Shown in pieces: positions 10,756 through 19,425 of a DNA stretch of 64,000 nucleotides. Under the pieces are notes generated by a model that was not told where the DNA came from, made no database searches, and saw only the letters and a list, made by a program, of their open reading frames with translations. How positions within the stretch are numbered: the stretch's first letter is position 1; each line of letters begins with the position of its first letter. The DNA is from Betaproteobacteria bacterium. Lineage in GTDB: Bacteria > Pseudomonadota > Gammaproteobacteria > Burkholderiales > Rhodocyclaceae. The stretch covers positions 606,595 through 670,594 of the forward strand of contig VEPL01000025.1 in assembly GCA_012026885.1 (NCBI GenBank), written 5' to 3'. The position numbers and the translations under genes are program-made.

Positions 10756-11925
10756 TCAGTCGCCGTCGCCGAGACTGAGGGTGAATTCCTTGAACGAGGC
10801 GCCACCGGACTGGGAGTCGAAATCGAGCGCCGGGTCGAGGCGCTTCTCTTCGGTCTTCGAGGGACTGATCTCCGAGTTGTTGATCAGCCAGGACAGGTTG
10901 GTCGGCGAATCGGCGTTGGCCAAGGCTTCCTCGAGGGTAATGATATTGGACTTGAACAGGCGGAAGAGGTCCTGCTCGAAAGTCTGCGAGCCCGGGGCCA
11001 GCGTCTGCTCCATGGCTTCCTTGATGCCCTGGACTTCGCCGCGCTCGATCAGCTCGGCGATGTGGCGGGTGTTGAGGAGCACTTCGCAGGCCGGCGTGCG
11101 CTTGCCGTTCGGCGTCTTGACCAGGCGCTGCGAGGCGATCGCGCGCAGGGCGACGGACAGGTCGAGGAAGAGGGCAGGCCGGTTCTCGAGCGGGAAGAAG
11201 CTGATGATGCGGTTGAGCGCGTGATAGCTGTTGTTGGCGTGCAGCGTCGCCAGGCACAGGTGGCCGGTCTGGGCGTAGGCGATGGCGGCCTGCATGGTTT
11301 CCTTGTCGCGGATTTCGCCGATCAGGATGCAGTCCGGCGCCTGGCGCATGGCATTTTTCAGCGCCGCCGCCCAGTCCTTCGTGTCCATGCCGATTTCGCG
11401 CTGGTTGACGATGGACTTCTTGTGGCGGAAGAGGAATTCGATCGGGTCCTCGACGGTCAGGATGTGGCCGGCGCGATTGGTGTTGCGGTGGTCGAGCATG
11501 GCCGCGATGGTCGTCGACTTGCCCGAGCCGGTGGCGCCGACGATCAGGATCAGGCCGCGCTTCTCCATGATCAGGTCGCCGAGCACCGGCGGCACGTCGA
11601 GCGATTCCAGCGTCGGGATGTTGCCGAGGATGAAGCGGACCACGATGCTGATCGATCCGCGCTGGCGGAAGATATTGACGCGGAAGTTGCCGACCTGCTG
11701 GACGCCGAAGGAGAGGTTCATCTCCATCGTTTCCTCGAAGGTCTTCGCCTGCTCCGGCGACATCAGCTCCAGCGCGATCTTCTCGATCATGTCGGGCAGC
11801 ATCACCTGCTGGTTCACCGGCATCGAGTTGCCCTGGACCTTGATGTGGATCGGTGTGCCGGCCGCGATGAACAGGTCGGATGCCTGCTTTTCGGCCATCA
11901 GCTGGAACAGCTTGTCGAGAATCAT
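10756..11925 (-). CDS. pilU: twitching-motility ATPase PilU (PilT family)
   Basis: A 389-residue hexameric retraction ATPase of type IV pili. N-terminal PAS-like PilT domain, Walker A GATGSGKST at 130-138, Asp/His boxes (TVEDPIEF, IGEIRDKETM) and the HANN motif. The C-terminal tail past about residue 345 is longer than in PilT and charged, which fits PilU. It lies 24 bases after dapD and 9 before dapE, inside a lysine-biosynthesis operon and without a pilT partner in the window, an unusual place. Confidence 0.93.
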   Translation of the reverse strand: MILDKLFQLMAEKQASDLFIAAGTPIHIKVQGNSMPVNQQVMLPDMIEKIALELMSPEQAKTFEETMEMNLSFGVQQVGNFRVNIFRQRGSISIVVRFILGNIPTLESLDVPPVLGDLIMEKRGLILIVGATGSGKSTTIAAMLDHRNTNRAGHILTVEDPIEFLFRHKKSIVNQREIGMDTKDWAAALKNAMRQAPDCILIGEIRDKETMQAAIAYAQTGHLCLATLHANNSYHALNRIISFFPLENRPALFLDLSVALRAIASQRLVKTPNGKRTPACEVLLNTRHIAELIERGEVQGIKEAMEQTLAPGSQTFEQDLFRLFKSNIITLEEALANADSPTNLSWLINNSEISPSKTEEKRLDPALDFDSQSGGASFKEFTLSLGDGD

Positions 11926-11949
11926 CGTAGTTTCCCCGGCGGGTTAGGG

Positions 11950-12768
<819 letters not shown>

Positions 12769-12786
12769 GTGACTCTCTCGTTCGGT

Positions 12787-13977
12787 CTAAAGTTGTTGGG
12801 CGAACTGGCGGATGCGCCCGGTGGCTTCCAGGCATTCGTCGAGCGATGCGACCAGCGCGATGCGCACGAAGCCGGCCCCGGGATTGACGCCCTGGGCTTC
12901 GCGGGCGAGGAAGCTGCCGGGCAGGACCACCACATTATAGTGTTCGAGCAGGCCGCGGGCGAACTCGGTGTCGGCGATGGGCGTGCGCGCCCACAGGTAG
13001 AAACTCGCATCGGGCATTGCCGTGCCGAGCACTTCGGCGACCAGCGGCGTGCAGGCGGCGAATTTCTCGCGGTACTGGTCGCGGTTGGCCAGCACATGCC
13101 CCTCGTCGTTCCATGCGGCGACCGATGCGGTCTGCACCGGCGGTGCCATCGCGCAGCCATGGTAGGTTCGGTAAAGGAGGAACTGCTTGAGGATTTTCGC
13201 GTCGCCGGCGACGAAGCCGGAACGCATGCCCGGCACGTTGGAGCGCTTGGACAGGCTGGAGAACATCACCAGCCGCTCGTTCGTCCGGCCGAGCAGCTTG
13301 GCCGCCTGCAGGCCGCCGATCGGCGGATTGGCCTCGTCGAAATAGATCTCCGAGTAGCACTCGTCGGACGCGATGACGAAGCCGTAGCGGTCGGACAATT
13401 CGAACAGCGTCTTCCAGTCGCCGAGCGACAGCACCTTGCCGGTCGGGTTGCCCGGCGAACATACGTAGAAAAGCTGCACGCGCGCCCATTCGTCGGCGGA
13501 GAGCGTCGCGTAGTCGAAGGCGAAGCCGTTCTCCGGCAGGGTATTGAGGAAGCGCGGCTCGGCACCGGCCAGGTAGGCCGCGCCTTCGTAGATCTGGTAG
13601 AACGGGTTGGGGCTGACGACGATCGGCGTGTCGCCGCGGTTCGGATCGATCAGCGCCTGCGCGAAGGCGAAAAGTGCCTCGCGCGAGCCGTTGACCGGGA
13701 CGATCTCGCTTTCCGGGTCGAGCGCCAGGCCGTAGCGGCGGCCGCACCAGGCCGCAATCGCCTGGCGCAGCGCCGGCGTGCCCTGGGTGGTCGGGTAATT
13801 GGCCAGGCCTTTCAGGCCGCCGGCCAGCGCGTCCATGATGAACTGCGGCGTCGCATGCTGCGGCTCGCCGATGGAGAGCTTGATTTCCCCGAGCGCCGGG
13901 TTGGGCGTGACGCCGGCGAACAGCGCGCGCAGTTTTTCGAATGGGTAGGGCTGGAGTTGGGCGAGGTGCGGATTCAC
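12787..13977 (-). CDS. dapC: N-succinyldiaminopimelate aminotransferase
   Basis: A 396-residue PLP aminotransferase, class I/II fold, for the step between DapD and DapE. The Schiff-base lysine lies in SSLSKRSNVPGMR; the SDECYSE and NPTGKV motifs are present. It starts with GTG at 13977 and has a weak ribosome site. First gene of the dap operon. Assignment to DapC rather than another aminotransferase rests on the operon and the SKRSNVPGMRSGF signature. Confidence 0.93.
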   Translation of the reverse strand: MNPHLAQLQPYPFEKLRALFAGVTPNPALGEIKLSIGEPQHATPQFIMDALAGGLKGLANYPTTQGTPALRQAIAAWCGRRYGLALDPESEIVPVNGSREALFAFAQALIDPNRGDTPIVVSPNPFYQIYEGAAYLAGAEPRFLNTLPENGFAFDYATLSADEWARVQLFYVCSPGNPTGKVLSLGDWKTLFELSDRYGFVIASDECYSEIYFDEANPPIGGLQAAKLLGRTNERLVMFSSLSKRSNVPGMRSGFVAGDAKILKQFLLYRTYHGCAMAPPVQTASVAAWNDEGHVLANRDQYREKFAACTPLVAEVLGTAMPDASFYLWARTPIADTEFARGLLEHYNVVVLPGSFLAREAQGVNPGAGFVRIALVASLDECLEATGRIRQFAQQL

Positions 13978-14036
13978 GTCGGCGGCCGATTCGATGCAAG
14001 AATGCGGATTATCTCCGAAAACGCCGTTTCCGCCGC

Positions 14037-14423
14037 GTGACCGCTGCCCGCCTCGTCCTCCTCGCCGCTATTGCCATCAAGCTCGCGGGCTGTGCCTTCG
14101 GCTACCAGGCGCGCGGCACCCTGAGCGACGTCCCCGGCGAGATGCGCGGCAAGGGTTATCCGGACAACACGCGCGGCGGCGGCCGCTTCGTCCTGGCCGA
14201 CCGCGATGGCCGGATCACCTGCGATGGCGTCGCGCGGCCGCCGAAGCGTGCCGGCGAACCCGGCAGTTGCTCCGGCGAAGCGGGCGAGGGCATCGTCCGC
14301 TGCAGCGACGGGCGCGAGATCGACATCAGCTGGGAGGCCATTACCTGCCGCTCGTGGCGCGGCAGCGGCGCTGACACGCGCGGCAACCGGCTCGACTTCC
14401 GCGTCGAGCGGCTGTCGCGCTAG
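14037..14423 (+). CDS. small lipoprotein, unknown function
   Basis: 128 residues from a GTG at 14037. An upstream ATG (13941) in frame would lie inside divergent dapC and adds an implausible Arg-rich leader. Signal VTAARLVLLAAIAIKLAGC has a clear lipobox (LAGC, Cys19). The mature part has four cysteines (CDGV, GSCSG, VRCSDG, ITCRSW) that could form two disulphides. No family recognised. Divergent from dapC with about 60 bases between. Confidence 0.62.
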   Translation: MTAARLVLLAAIAIKLAGCAFGYQARGTLSDVPGEMRGKGYPDNTRGGGRFVLADRDGRITCDGVARPPKRAGEPGSCSGEAGEGIVRCSDGREIDISWEAITCRSWRGSGADTRGNRLDFRVERLSR

Positions 14424-14429
14424 TCCGGG

Positions 14430-14513
14430 CTAGTAATCGACCCGACCCGGGTCGGCAGCCCAGCGCAGCAGGGGCTCGAGCGCCCCGAAGGGCAAAAAAG
14501 GGGCCAGGCTCAT
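14430..14513 (-). pseudogene. 3'-end remnant of a guanine-deaminase-like gene
   Basis: The minus frame ending at TAG 14430-14432 encodes GALEPLLRWAADPGRVDY. The end of the intact deaminase at 18455-18928 is GALNPLRRWAANPRRTPY; 29 of 33 bases match at 14454-14486 versus 18479-18511. Only about 18 codons are homologous, and the 5' side runs into the inverted repeat of the transposase unit. I read it as a truncated tail; whether from a paralogue or an old duplication is open. Confidence 0.55.
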
Positions 14514-15304
14514 ATATCCAACCCAAGCTGCTCTAGCCGCGTTCCCGCATCACCCTCGACTTTCCGTGGGCGCTCACGCGGCCGAGGTTCGCGGCGCTGA
14601 CCTATAGCCCGCTCGATACTGTCGATGAACCGCGAATCCCCCAGTGGCTGCCCCTGATGGAGCGCCATGCGGATGTCGCCGATGGCCTCGTTCTCCAGTT
14701 CCGGGCGAAACAACGCCCGATAGGCCGACAGTCGCCCGTCATCGTCACGTGCAAGCGCCGCATAGACTGGGTGGGCTGTCAGCAACGCATCAGCCTGCCC
14801 CATGCCATTGGCCCGGTAACTGCTCCAGCGGTAATGCACCGGGTCATCGACCATCCCCGCACGCACCGGATTGAGTTCGATATACCGCTGGCACAGCAGA
14901 AGATACGCGTCGGCCTGCACCAGTGAAGACTTGTAACGACTGTCCCACAAAGTGCCGGTGCGGCGATAGGTCTTGTTGATGTATTGCACATAACGCCTGC
15001 CCAGCGAGATCATCAGACCGGAGACCGCCTCCGGTGTTGGCGGCGTAAGCAGCAAGTGCACATGGTTGGTCATCTGCACATAGGCGTGCAACCGGCAACC
15101 CGTTGCCTTGAGCGCCTCGCCCAGCCACTCACGGTAGGCCAGATAATCCTCCTCCGTGAAAAAGCAGGCGTCGCGATTATGGCCCCGCTGAACGACGTGC
15201 AGGGGCAGACCGGGAAGGTGGATTCGGGGGCGGCGAGGCATCGAAATCGGGCAGTAAATAGTTTTAAGATTTTAGATCAGATTTAATTCGAGCCTGGCCC
15301 CTTT
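14497..15304 (-). mobile_element. REP-type (RAYT) transposase unit with perfect inverted ends
   Basis: AAAGGGGCCAGGCTC at 14497-14511 recurs as its exact reverse complement at 15290-15304, a 15-bp inverted repeat that brackets the transposase gene. This motif type commonly flanks REP-associated transposases. No target-site duplication is evident. The left end abuts a gene remnant and the right end supplies the stop codon of an AT-rich ORF, so insertion interrupted what was there. Confidence 0.7.
14510..15241 (-). CDS. REP-associated tyrosine transposase (Y1/HUH family)
   Basis: 243 residues. HUH-type motif TNHVHLLL (His60, His62) and the downstream YINKTYRRTGTLWDSRYKS block holding the candidate catalytic tyrosine are intact; the PGLPLHVVQRGHNR start is typical of RAYT proteins. 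These enzymes cut single-stranded DNA at REP-like hairpins. The frame is open from start to stop, so it may be active. Its stop lies inside the left inverted repeat. Confidence 0.9.
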   Translation of the reverse strand: MPRRPRIHLPGLPLHVVQRGHNRDACFFTEEDYLAYREWLGEALKATGCRLHAYVQMTNHVHLLLTPPTPEAVSGLMISLGRRYVQYINKTYRRTGTLWDSRYKSSLVQADAYLLLCQRYIELNPVRAGMVDDPVHYRWSSYRANGMGQADALLTAHPVYAALARDDDGRLSAYRALFRPELENEAIGDIRMALHQGQPLGDSRFIDSIERAIGQRREPRPRERPRKVEGDAGTRLEQLGLDI

Positions 15305-15527
15305 AATTGATGCTTGAGCTATTTATCAAGGCGAGCGTGGAAGCTATCGCCAGAACAAACGACATAGTCGTTAGTTTGCAAAAAATAGAATTTTTCTTAA
15401 TCAGCGACCACATTTTAAGTAAATATCCGCCTCGAATTTTTTCGATTTCACCCCGACATTGAAACGCAAGTAAGATATGAACCAGCCACGCAAAGCAAAA
15501 AACAATATAAATAAAGAATCTATCCAT
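15303..15527 (-). CDS. AT-rich small membrane protein ORF, possibly truncated
   Basis: 74 residues; ATG preceded by GGGG at about nine bases. Two hydrophobic segments are visible: FFIYIVFCFAWLVHILLAF near the start and MSFVLAIASTLALI near the end, with a basic stretch between. Composition is far more AT-rich than the surroundings. Its TAA stop overlaps the right inverted repeat of the transposase unit, so the C-terminus may be artificial. An overlapping frame at 15401-15610 (TTG start) is less convincing. Function unknown; position next to an exporter fragment is suggestive only. Confidence 0.4.
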   Translation of the reverse strand: MDRFFIYIVFCFAWLVHILLAFQCRGEIEKIRGGYLLKMWSLIKKNSIFCKLTTMSFVLAIASTLALINSSSIN

Positions 15528-15650
15528 TTTGTTTGCCCCAATATTAAAATAACTGGAACCACTGCGATCCCATTTCCAGCGTCATTGTAAAAACCGCAAT
15601 ATTTTTCCAACCGCAGCGCTTAGAATTTGCGGCTTTTGGTCATAACTAGC
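15528..15650. other. AT-rich stretch without a convincing gene
   Basis: The sequence between the small membrane ORF and the ABC transporter end has low GC and no ribosome site or hairpin I would defend. An alternative frame with a TTG start (15401-15610) crosses it. Confidence 0.4.
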
Positions 15651-17105
15651 CTATTTTTCATCTTCCGTTACAGAAATTAGACGGCTTGTGTTATTTCCAA
15701 GCTCAATTACCTCATCCACCGTCAAACCCCTTGGAATCTGATGTGTGATAAATAGCATCGTCACCTTTCCCTTGAGCTTATTGATCGTCCGCGAAAATTG
15801 CTCTGCCGTTTTCTGATCGAGGTTTGAAACTGCCTCATCGAAAACAAGAATCTTCGGACGCTTCAACAATGCCCTTGCGATGGCAAGCCGTTGCCGTTGC
15901 CCACCTGATAGCCCGGTGCCTCTTTCGCCGATCTCAGTCTGGTAGCCATTGGGCAGCTTCTCGATCACCTCATGAATCTCCGCCGCCTTGCACGCATGGA
16001 TCACATCCTCGAAGCTGGCATGCGGATGCGCCATCACCAGATTGTCATAAAGCGTGCCCGAGAAGAGCACAGTTTCCTGCGGTACCACGCCAAAGGTCTG
16101 TCTGAGCTCGTTGGCCGCCACATGCCGGATGTCCTTGCCATCAAGGTTGATCTGCCCTTCGTTCGGCTGGTAGAAGCCAAGCAGCAGTTTAGCCAGCGTG
16201 CTCTTGCCTGAGCCGGAAGGCCCCATCAGTACCGTCAGGTGCCCGGGTTTCAGCGTCAGGCTTAGATTGCGGTAAAGCCAAGGGTGATGTTCCGAATACC
16301 GGAAGGCGAGATGCTGCAGGTCGATTCGTCCCGGCCCGGCACTCTCGCGGCTCGGGGTCAGGGTGTGCGGCTCCTGTGGCATGTTGAGAATGTCGCCCAG
16401 GCGCTTGACGGCGATGTTGGCCTGCTGGAATTCCTGCCACAGGCCGACGAGCCGGAGCAGTGGTTGGCTCATGCGGCTGGCGAACATCTGGAAGGCGACC
16501 AGCATGCCGACGGTGAAGCCGTCGTTCTGCATGACCAATAGCGCACCGACGATAAGGATGGACAGGGTCATCACCTGTTCCAGCCCGTTGGCGATGACGT
16601 TGTAGGTGTTGCCGACCTGCTTGGTGGAGAAGCCGGCGGCGAGATACTGGGCGAGGAAGTCGCCATACTTGCGGTCGATGTCGGGCTCCATCTGCAGGGA
16701 TTTGACGGTGGCCATGCCCGAGACGTACTCGGTGAGGAAGGACTGGTTGCGGGCGCCGAGCATGAACTGCTGGTTGAGGCGGTCGCGGAAGAGCGGGGCG
16801 ACGAGGAAGCTCAGGATCGAGATCAGCCCGAGCAGGCCGACGGCGATCAGCGAGAGCTGCCAGCTGTAGGCGAACATCACCGCCAGGAAGATGAGCAGGA
16901 AGGGGAGATCGAGGATCAGCGTAACGGCGGCGCCGGAGACGAATTCGCGGATGGTCTCGACGCCGTGCAGGCGGGCAACCAGGGTGCCGGTGGGGCGGAA
17001 CTCGAAGTACGGCAAGGGCAAGCGCAGCAGGTGACGGAAGACCTGGCTGCCGAGGACGGCGTCGATGCGGTTGCCGGTGTGCAGGATCAGAGCAACGCCG
17101 ATCAC
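15651..17105 (-). pseudogene. 5'-truncated type I secretion ABC transporter (HlyB/peptidase-type)
   Basis: The preserved part starts at HTGNRIDAVLGSQVFRHLL, continues through the later transmembrane helices and ends with a full nucleotide-binding domain (GPSGSGKST Walker A, LSGGQRQRLAIARAL signature, LVFDEAVSNLD Walker B). Family members are about 720 residues with an N-terminal C39-like domain and six helices. About 235 residues, including the C39-like domain and first helices, are missing. A GTG at 17105 overlaps the stop of the upstream ATPase gene (GTGA), so 484 residues could still be translated. The 3' third is clearly more AT-rich than the middle. Confidence 0.8.
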
Positions 17106-18286
17106 GGCTGTCGCAGCGATACGTCTCGCACGGCTTCCAGCGGCGGTATGACCTCGACGCCATCGCGCAATGGATAGGCGGTTGCTACGGGTGCAACCAG
17201 CAGCTTGCGTGTGGCGCCGACATCGGTGGCGGCCAGATGGAAGCCTTTCGACACCGTGGGTGCCGAGGAGCGCTTGACCTCGACCACCCAGGTCTCGCCG
17301 TCGCGAAAACGCAATACCAGATCGGCTTCGGCACCGTGCGCGGTGCGATAGAAGCTGGCTTCGACAGTCGGGGCGGCGGCCAGCAATTGTTCGATGACGA
17401 AGCCCTCCCAACTGGCACCCGCCACCGGGTGGGAAAGAATGGTCTCCAGGTCGACCAGCCCGAGCAGCGCATGGACAATGCCGCTGTCGCGGACATAGAC
17501 CTTGGGGGCGCGCACCAGGCGTTTGCCGACGTTGCCATGCCATGCCGGCAAGCGACGAACCAGCATCAGGTCGCACAGCAGGTCGATATAGCGCATCACG
17601 GTCTGGCCGCTCACGGCCAGCGCCGCTGCCAGTTGCGACTGGTTGAGCAGTCCGCCCTGCTGGTGGGCCAGCATGGTCCACAGGCGGCGCAGGGTGGTCG
17701 CCGGAATGCGCGGACCGAGCGCCGGGATATCGCGTTCCAGATAGGTGGTGATGAAGGCTTCGCGCCAGCGCAGGCTGGTTGTGTCTTCCGTGGCCAGCCA
17801 CGCCAACGGGAAGCCGCCCCGCACCCATAGTGCGTTCAGGTCAGCCGTGGCTGCCCCGGCCGGCAGCACTTCGCGCGCCTGAAAGGGCGTGAGTTCCAAT
17901 TGCGCCACGCGGCCGGCCAGGCTTTCGCTTGCCTGCTGCAACAGCAGGCCGGAGGCCGAGCCCAGCAGCAGGAACTGGCCCGCCACTTCTCCGGCACGGC
18001 GGCGCTGATCGATCACGCCGCGCAGGACGGCGAACAGCTCGGGCAGGCGCTGCACTTCGTCGAGAATCACCAGCCGATTGCGCTGGCCGGTCAGGAAGGC
18101 TTCCGGATCATCCAGCTGGCGCTGCGCGGAAGGTAATTCGAGGTCCAGGTACAGCGCATCGCCGCGCCGTTCGGCTTCCGCGAGGGCGAGGGTGGTCTTG
18201 CCCGCCTGACGTGGCCCAAGCAGCACGACAGCCGGGAATTGGGCCAGCAGTGTTGCCAGGTCGGCTTGAACGAAACGGGGGTTCAT
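17102..18286 (-). CDS. AAA ATPase of the DUF4143 type
   Basis: 394 residues. Walker A GPRQAGKTT at 24-32, Walker B VILDEVQ near 73-79, and a C-terminal half with the DUF4143 nuclease-like core (YRTAHGAEADLVLRF...WVVEVKRS, an ExK arrangement). Such proteins are widespread, often near mobile or toxin-antitoxin loci; the biochemical role is not established. Its 3' end cuts into the ABC transporter gene, so it likely arrived by insertion. The start codon follows a short inverted repeat with no Shine-Dalgarno. Confidence 0.85.
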   Translation of the reverse strand: MNPRFVQADLATLLAQFPAVVLLGPRQAGKTTLALAEAERRGDALYLDLELPSAQRQLDDPEAFLTGQRNRLVILDEVQRLPELFAVLRGVIDQRRRAGEVAGQFLLLGSASGLLLQQASESLAGRVAQLELTPFQAREVLPAGAATADLNALWVRGGFPLAWLATEDTTSLRWREAFITTYLERDIPALGPRIPATTLRRLWTMLAHQQGGLLNQSQLAAALAVSGQTVMRYIDLLCDLMLVRRLPAWHGNVGKRLVRAPKVYVRDSGIVHALLGLVDLETILSHPVAGASWEGFVIEQLLAAAPTVEASFYRTAHGAEADLVLRFRDGETWVVEVKRSSAPTVSKGFHLAATDVGATRKLLVAPVATAYPLRDGVEVIPPLEAVRDVSLRQP

Positions 18287-18323
18287 CCGTGCAAATTATC
18301 ATATTAATGGAGATATTGCACGG
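18287..18323 (-). promoter_or_regulatory. promoter with inverted-repeat operator before the DUF4143 gene
   Basis: CCGTGCAA (18287-18294) and TTGCACGG (18316-18323) form a perfect 8-bp inverted repeat, spacer 21 bases. Inside it lies TATGAT (minus, 18298-18303). The repeat touches the ATG (18286), so transcription from this -10 would give a nearly leaderless mRNA and a repressor on the repeat would cover the promoter. Confidence 0.5.
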
Positions 18324-18394
18324 TTAAATACGGGCTGGTCTCAGACCGTCATGGTGCTGACTGAAGTCGCGGAGGGTTAATCGGAATCGCCTTG

Positions 18395-18413
18395 AAAGGG
18401 GCGGACTCGAACC
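18395..18413 (+). repeat. degenerate copy of the transposase-unit end
   Basis: AAAGGGGCGGACTCGAACC resembles the RAYT unit end read outward at 15304-15285 (AAAGGGGCCAGGCTCGAATT) with one short indel and substitutions. A second related word, GGGGTCAGGC, lies at 18427-18436. Both stand at the right edge of the accessory segment. Confidence 0.4.
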
Positions 18414-18454
18414 GGAGTGCCCGGTTGGGGTCAGGCACCCAGGGTTTCCTCAAC

Positions 18455-18928
18455 TCAGTAGGGGGTGCGCCGGGGATTGGCAGCCCAGCGCCGCAGGGGA
18501 TTGAGCGCGCCGGGCAGGGGCAGGTGTTCCATGACGATACGGCGGGCGCCCGTCTCGCGGTTCAGCTCGCAATACAGTTCGTCGTCGCAGAAGCCGATGG
18601 CGGCCGCTTCGGCGCGGCTGTTGGCGAAGACGATGCGCCCGATGCGCGCCCAGTAGGCGGCTGACAGGCACATCGGGCACGGTTCGCTCGAGGCGTAGAG
18701 GGTGCAGCCGGTGAGGTGGAAAGTGGCGAGCGCCGAACAGGCGGCGCGGATGGCGTTGACTTCGGCGTGGGCGGTCGGGTCGCGGTCGGCGACGACGCGG
18801 TTCCAGCCCTCGCCGACGATCTGCCCGCCGCGCACGACGACGGCGCCGAAGGGGCCGCCGTCGCCGGCGGCACTGCCGGTGGCCGCCAGTTCGATGGCGC
18901 GGGCGAGGAAGCGCTCGTCGTCCTTCAT
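18455..18928 (-). CDS. guaD: guanine deaminase-like nucleoside/base deaminase
   Basis: 157 residues, cytidine-deaminase fold. Zinc ligands: His54 and catalytic Glu56 in TAHAEVNAI, Cys84 and Cys87 in SEPCPMC. The HAEVNAIRAAC and SAAYWARIG context matches the short bacterial guanine deaminases better than TadA. Expected to convert guanine to xanthine. Start ATG shares one base with the queF stop (TGATG at 18926-18930), so the two are translationally coupled. Confidence 0.8.
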   Translation of the reverse strand: MKDDERFLARAIELAATGSAAGDGGPFGAVVVRGGQIVGEGWNRVVADRDPTAHAEVNAIRAACSALATFHLTGCTLYASSEPCPMCLSAAYWARIGRIVFANSRAEAAAIGFCDDELYCELNRETGARRIVMEHLPLPGALNPLRRWAANPRRTPY

Positions 18929-19347
18929 CAGCCCCGAGTGTTCGTATCGCTGTCGAACTGCGCGAGATCGACACGCGGTGCCGGCTGCCAGCCCGGCTGG
19001 CGGTATTCGGCGACGACATTGGTGAAGACGCCGCCGCGCACGAAGAACTTGGCGGTCAGGCGCATGAAGCGCGGGGCGGTGGCGGCGACCAGGTCGTCGA
19101 GGATGCGGTTGGTGACGGCCTCGTGGAAGGCGCCTTCGTTGCGGTAGGACCAGATGTAGAGCTTGAGGCTCTTGAGTTCGAGGCAGGTCGTGTCCGGAAT
19201 GTAGTCGAGGAACAGGGTCGCGAAATCGGGCTGGCCGGTCTTCGGGCACAGGCAGGTGAATTCCGGGATCTGCATGTGGATGTGGAAGTCGCGGTCGACG
19301 GCCGGATTGGGGAAGGTTTCGAGGCTCTTGGCGGGCTGCGTGGACAT
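18928..19347 (-). CDS. queF: NADPH-dependent 7-cyano-7-deazaguanine (preQ0) reductase
   Basis: 139 residues, short unimodular QueF. Nucleophilic Cys34 in [11 protein letters not shown], Asp41, and the ELKSLKLY substrate/NADPH motif are intact. It makes preQ1 for queuosine in tRNA. Start chosen at MSTQPAKS (19347), because upstream extension enters the divergent smc leader. Coupled to the downstream deaminase. Confidence 0.95.
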   Translation of the reverse strand: MSTQPAKSLETFPNPAVDRDFHIHMQIPEFTCLCPKTGQPDFATLFLDYIPDTTCLELKSLKLYIWSYRNEGAFHEAVTNRILDDLVAATAPRFMRLTAKFFVRGGVFTNVVAEYRQPGWQPAPRVDLAQFDSDTNTRG

Positions 19348-19425
19348 GCTCGGCTCTGGGTTGTGGGGTCGGGTGCTATTATACGGGCCCGCCGCCGCCC
19401 GCCATGTTGCGACGCAGCAAACCCC

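Noticed and set aside
17106-17828. Apparent N-terminal 240 residues of the ABC transporter frame
   Set aside because: They are an out-of-frame reading of the DUF4143 ATPase gene; no transporter homology before HTGNRID.
18398-18420. tRNA T-arm-like word (GGTTCGAGTCC on the minus strand)
   Set aside because: Only three base pairs of the T stem form and no acceptor or anticodon arm is present; better explained as a degenerate transposase-end motif.
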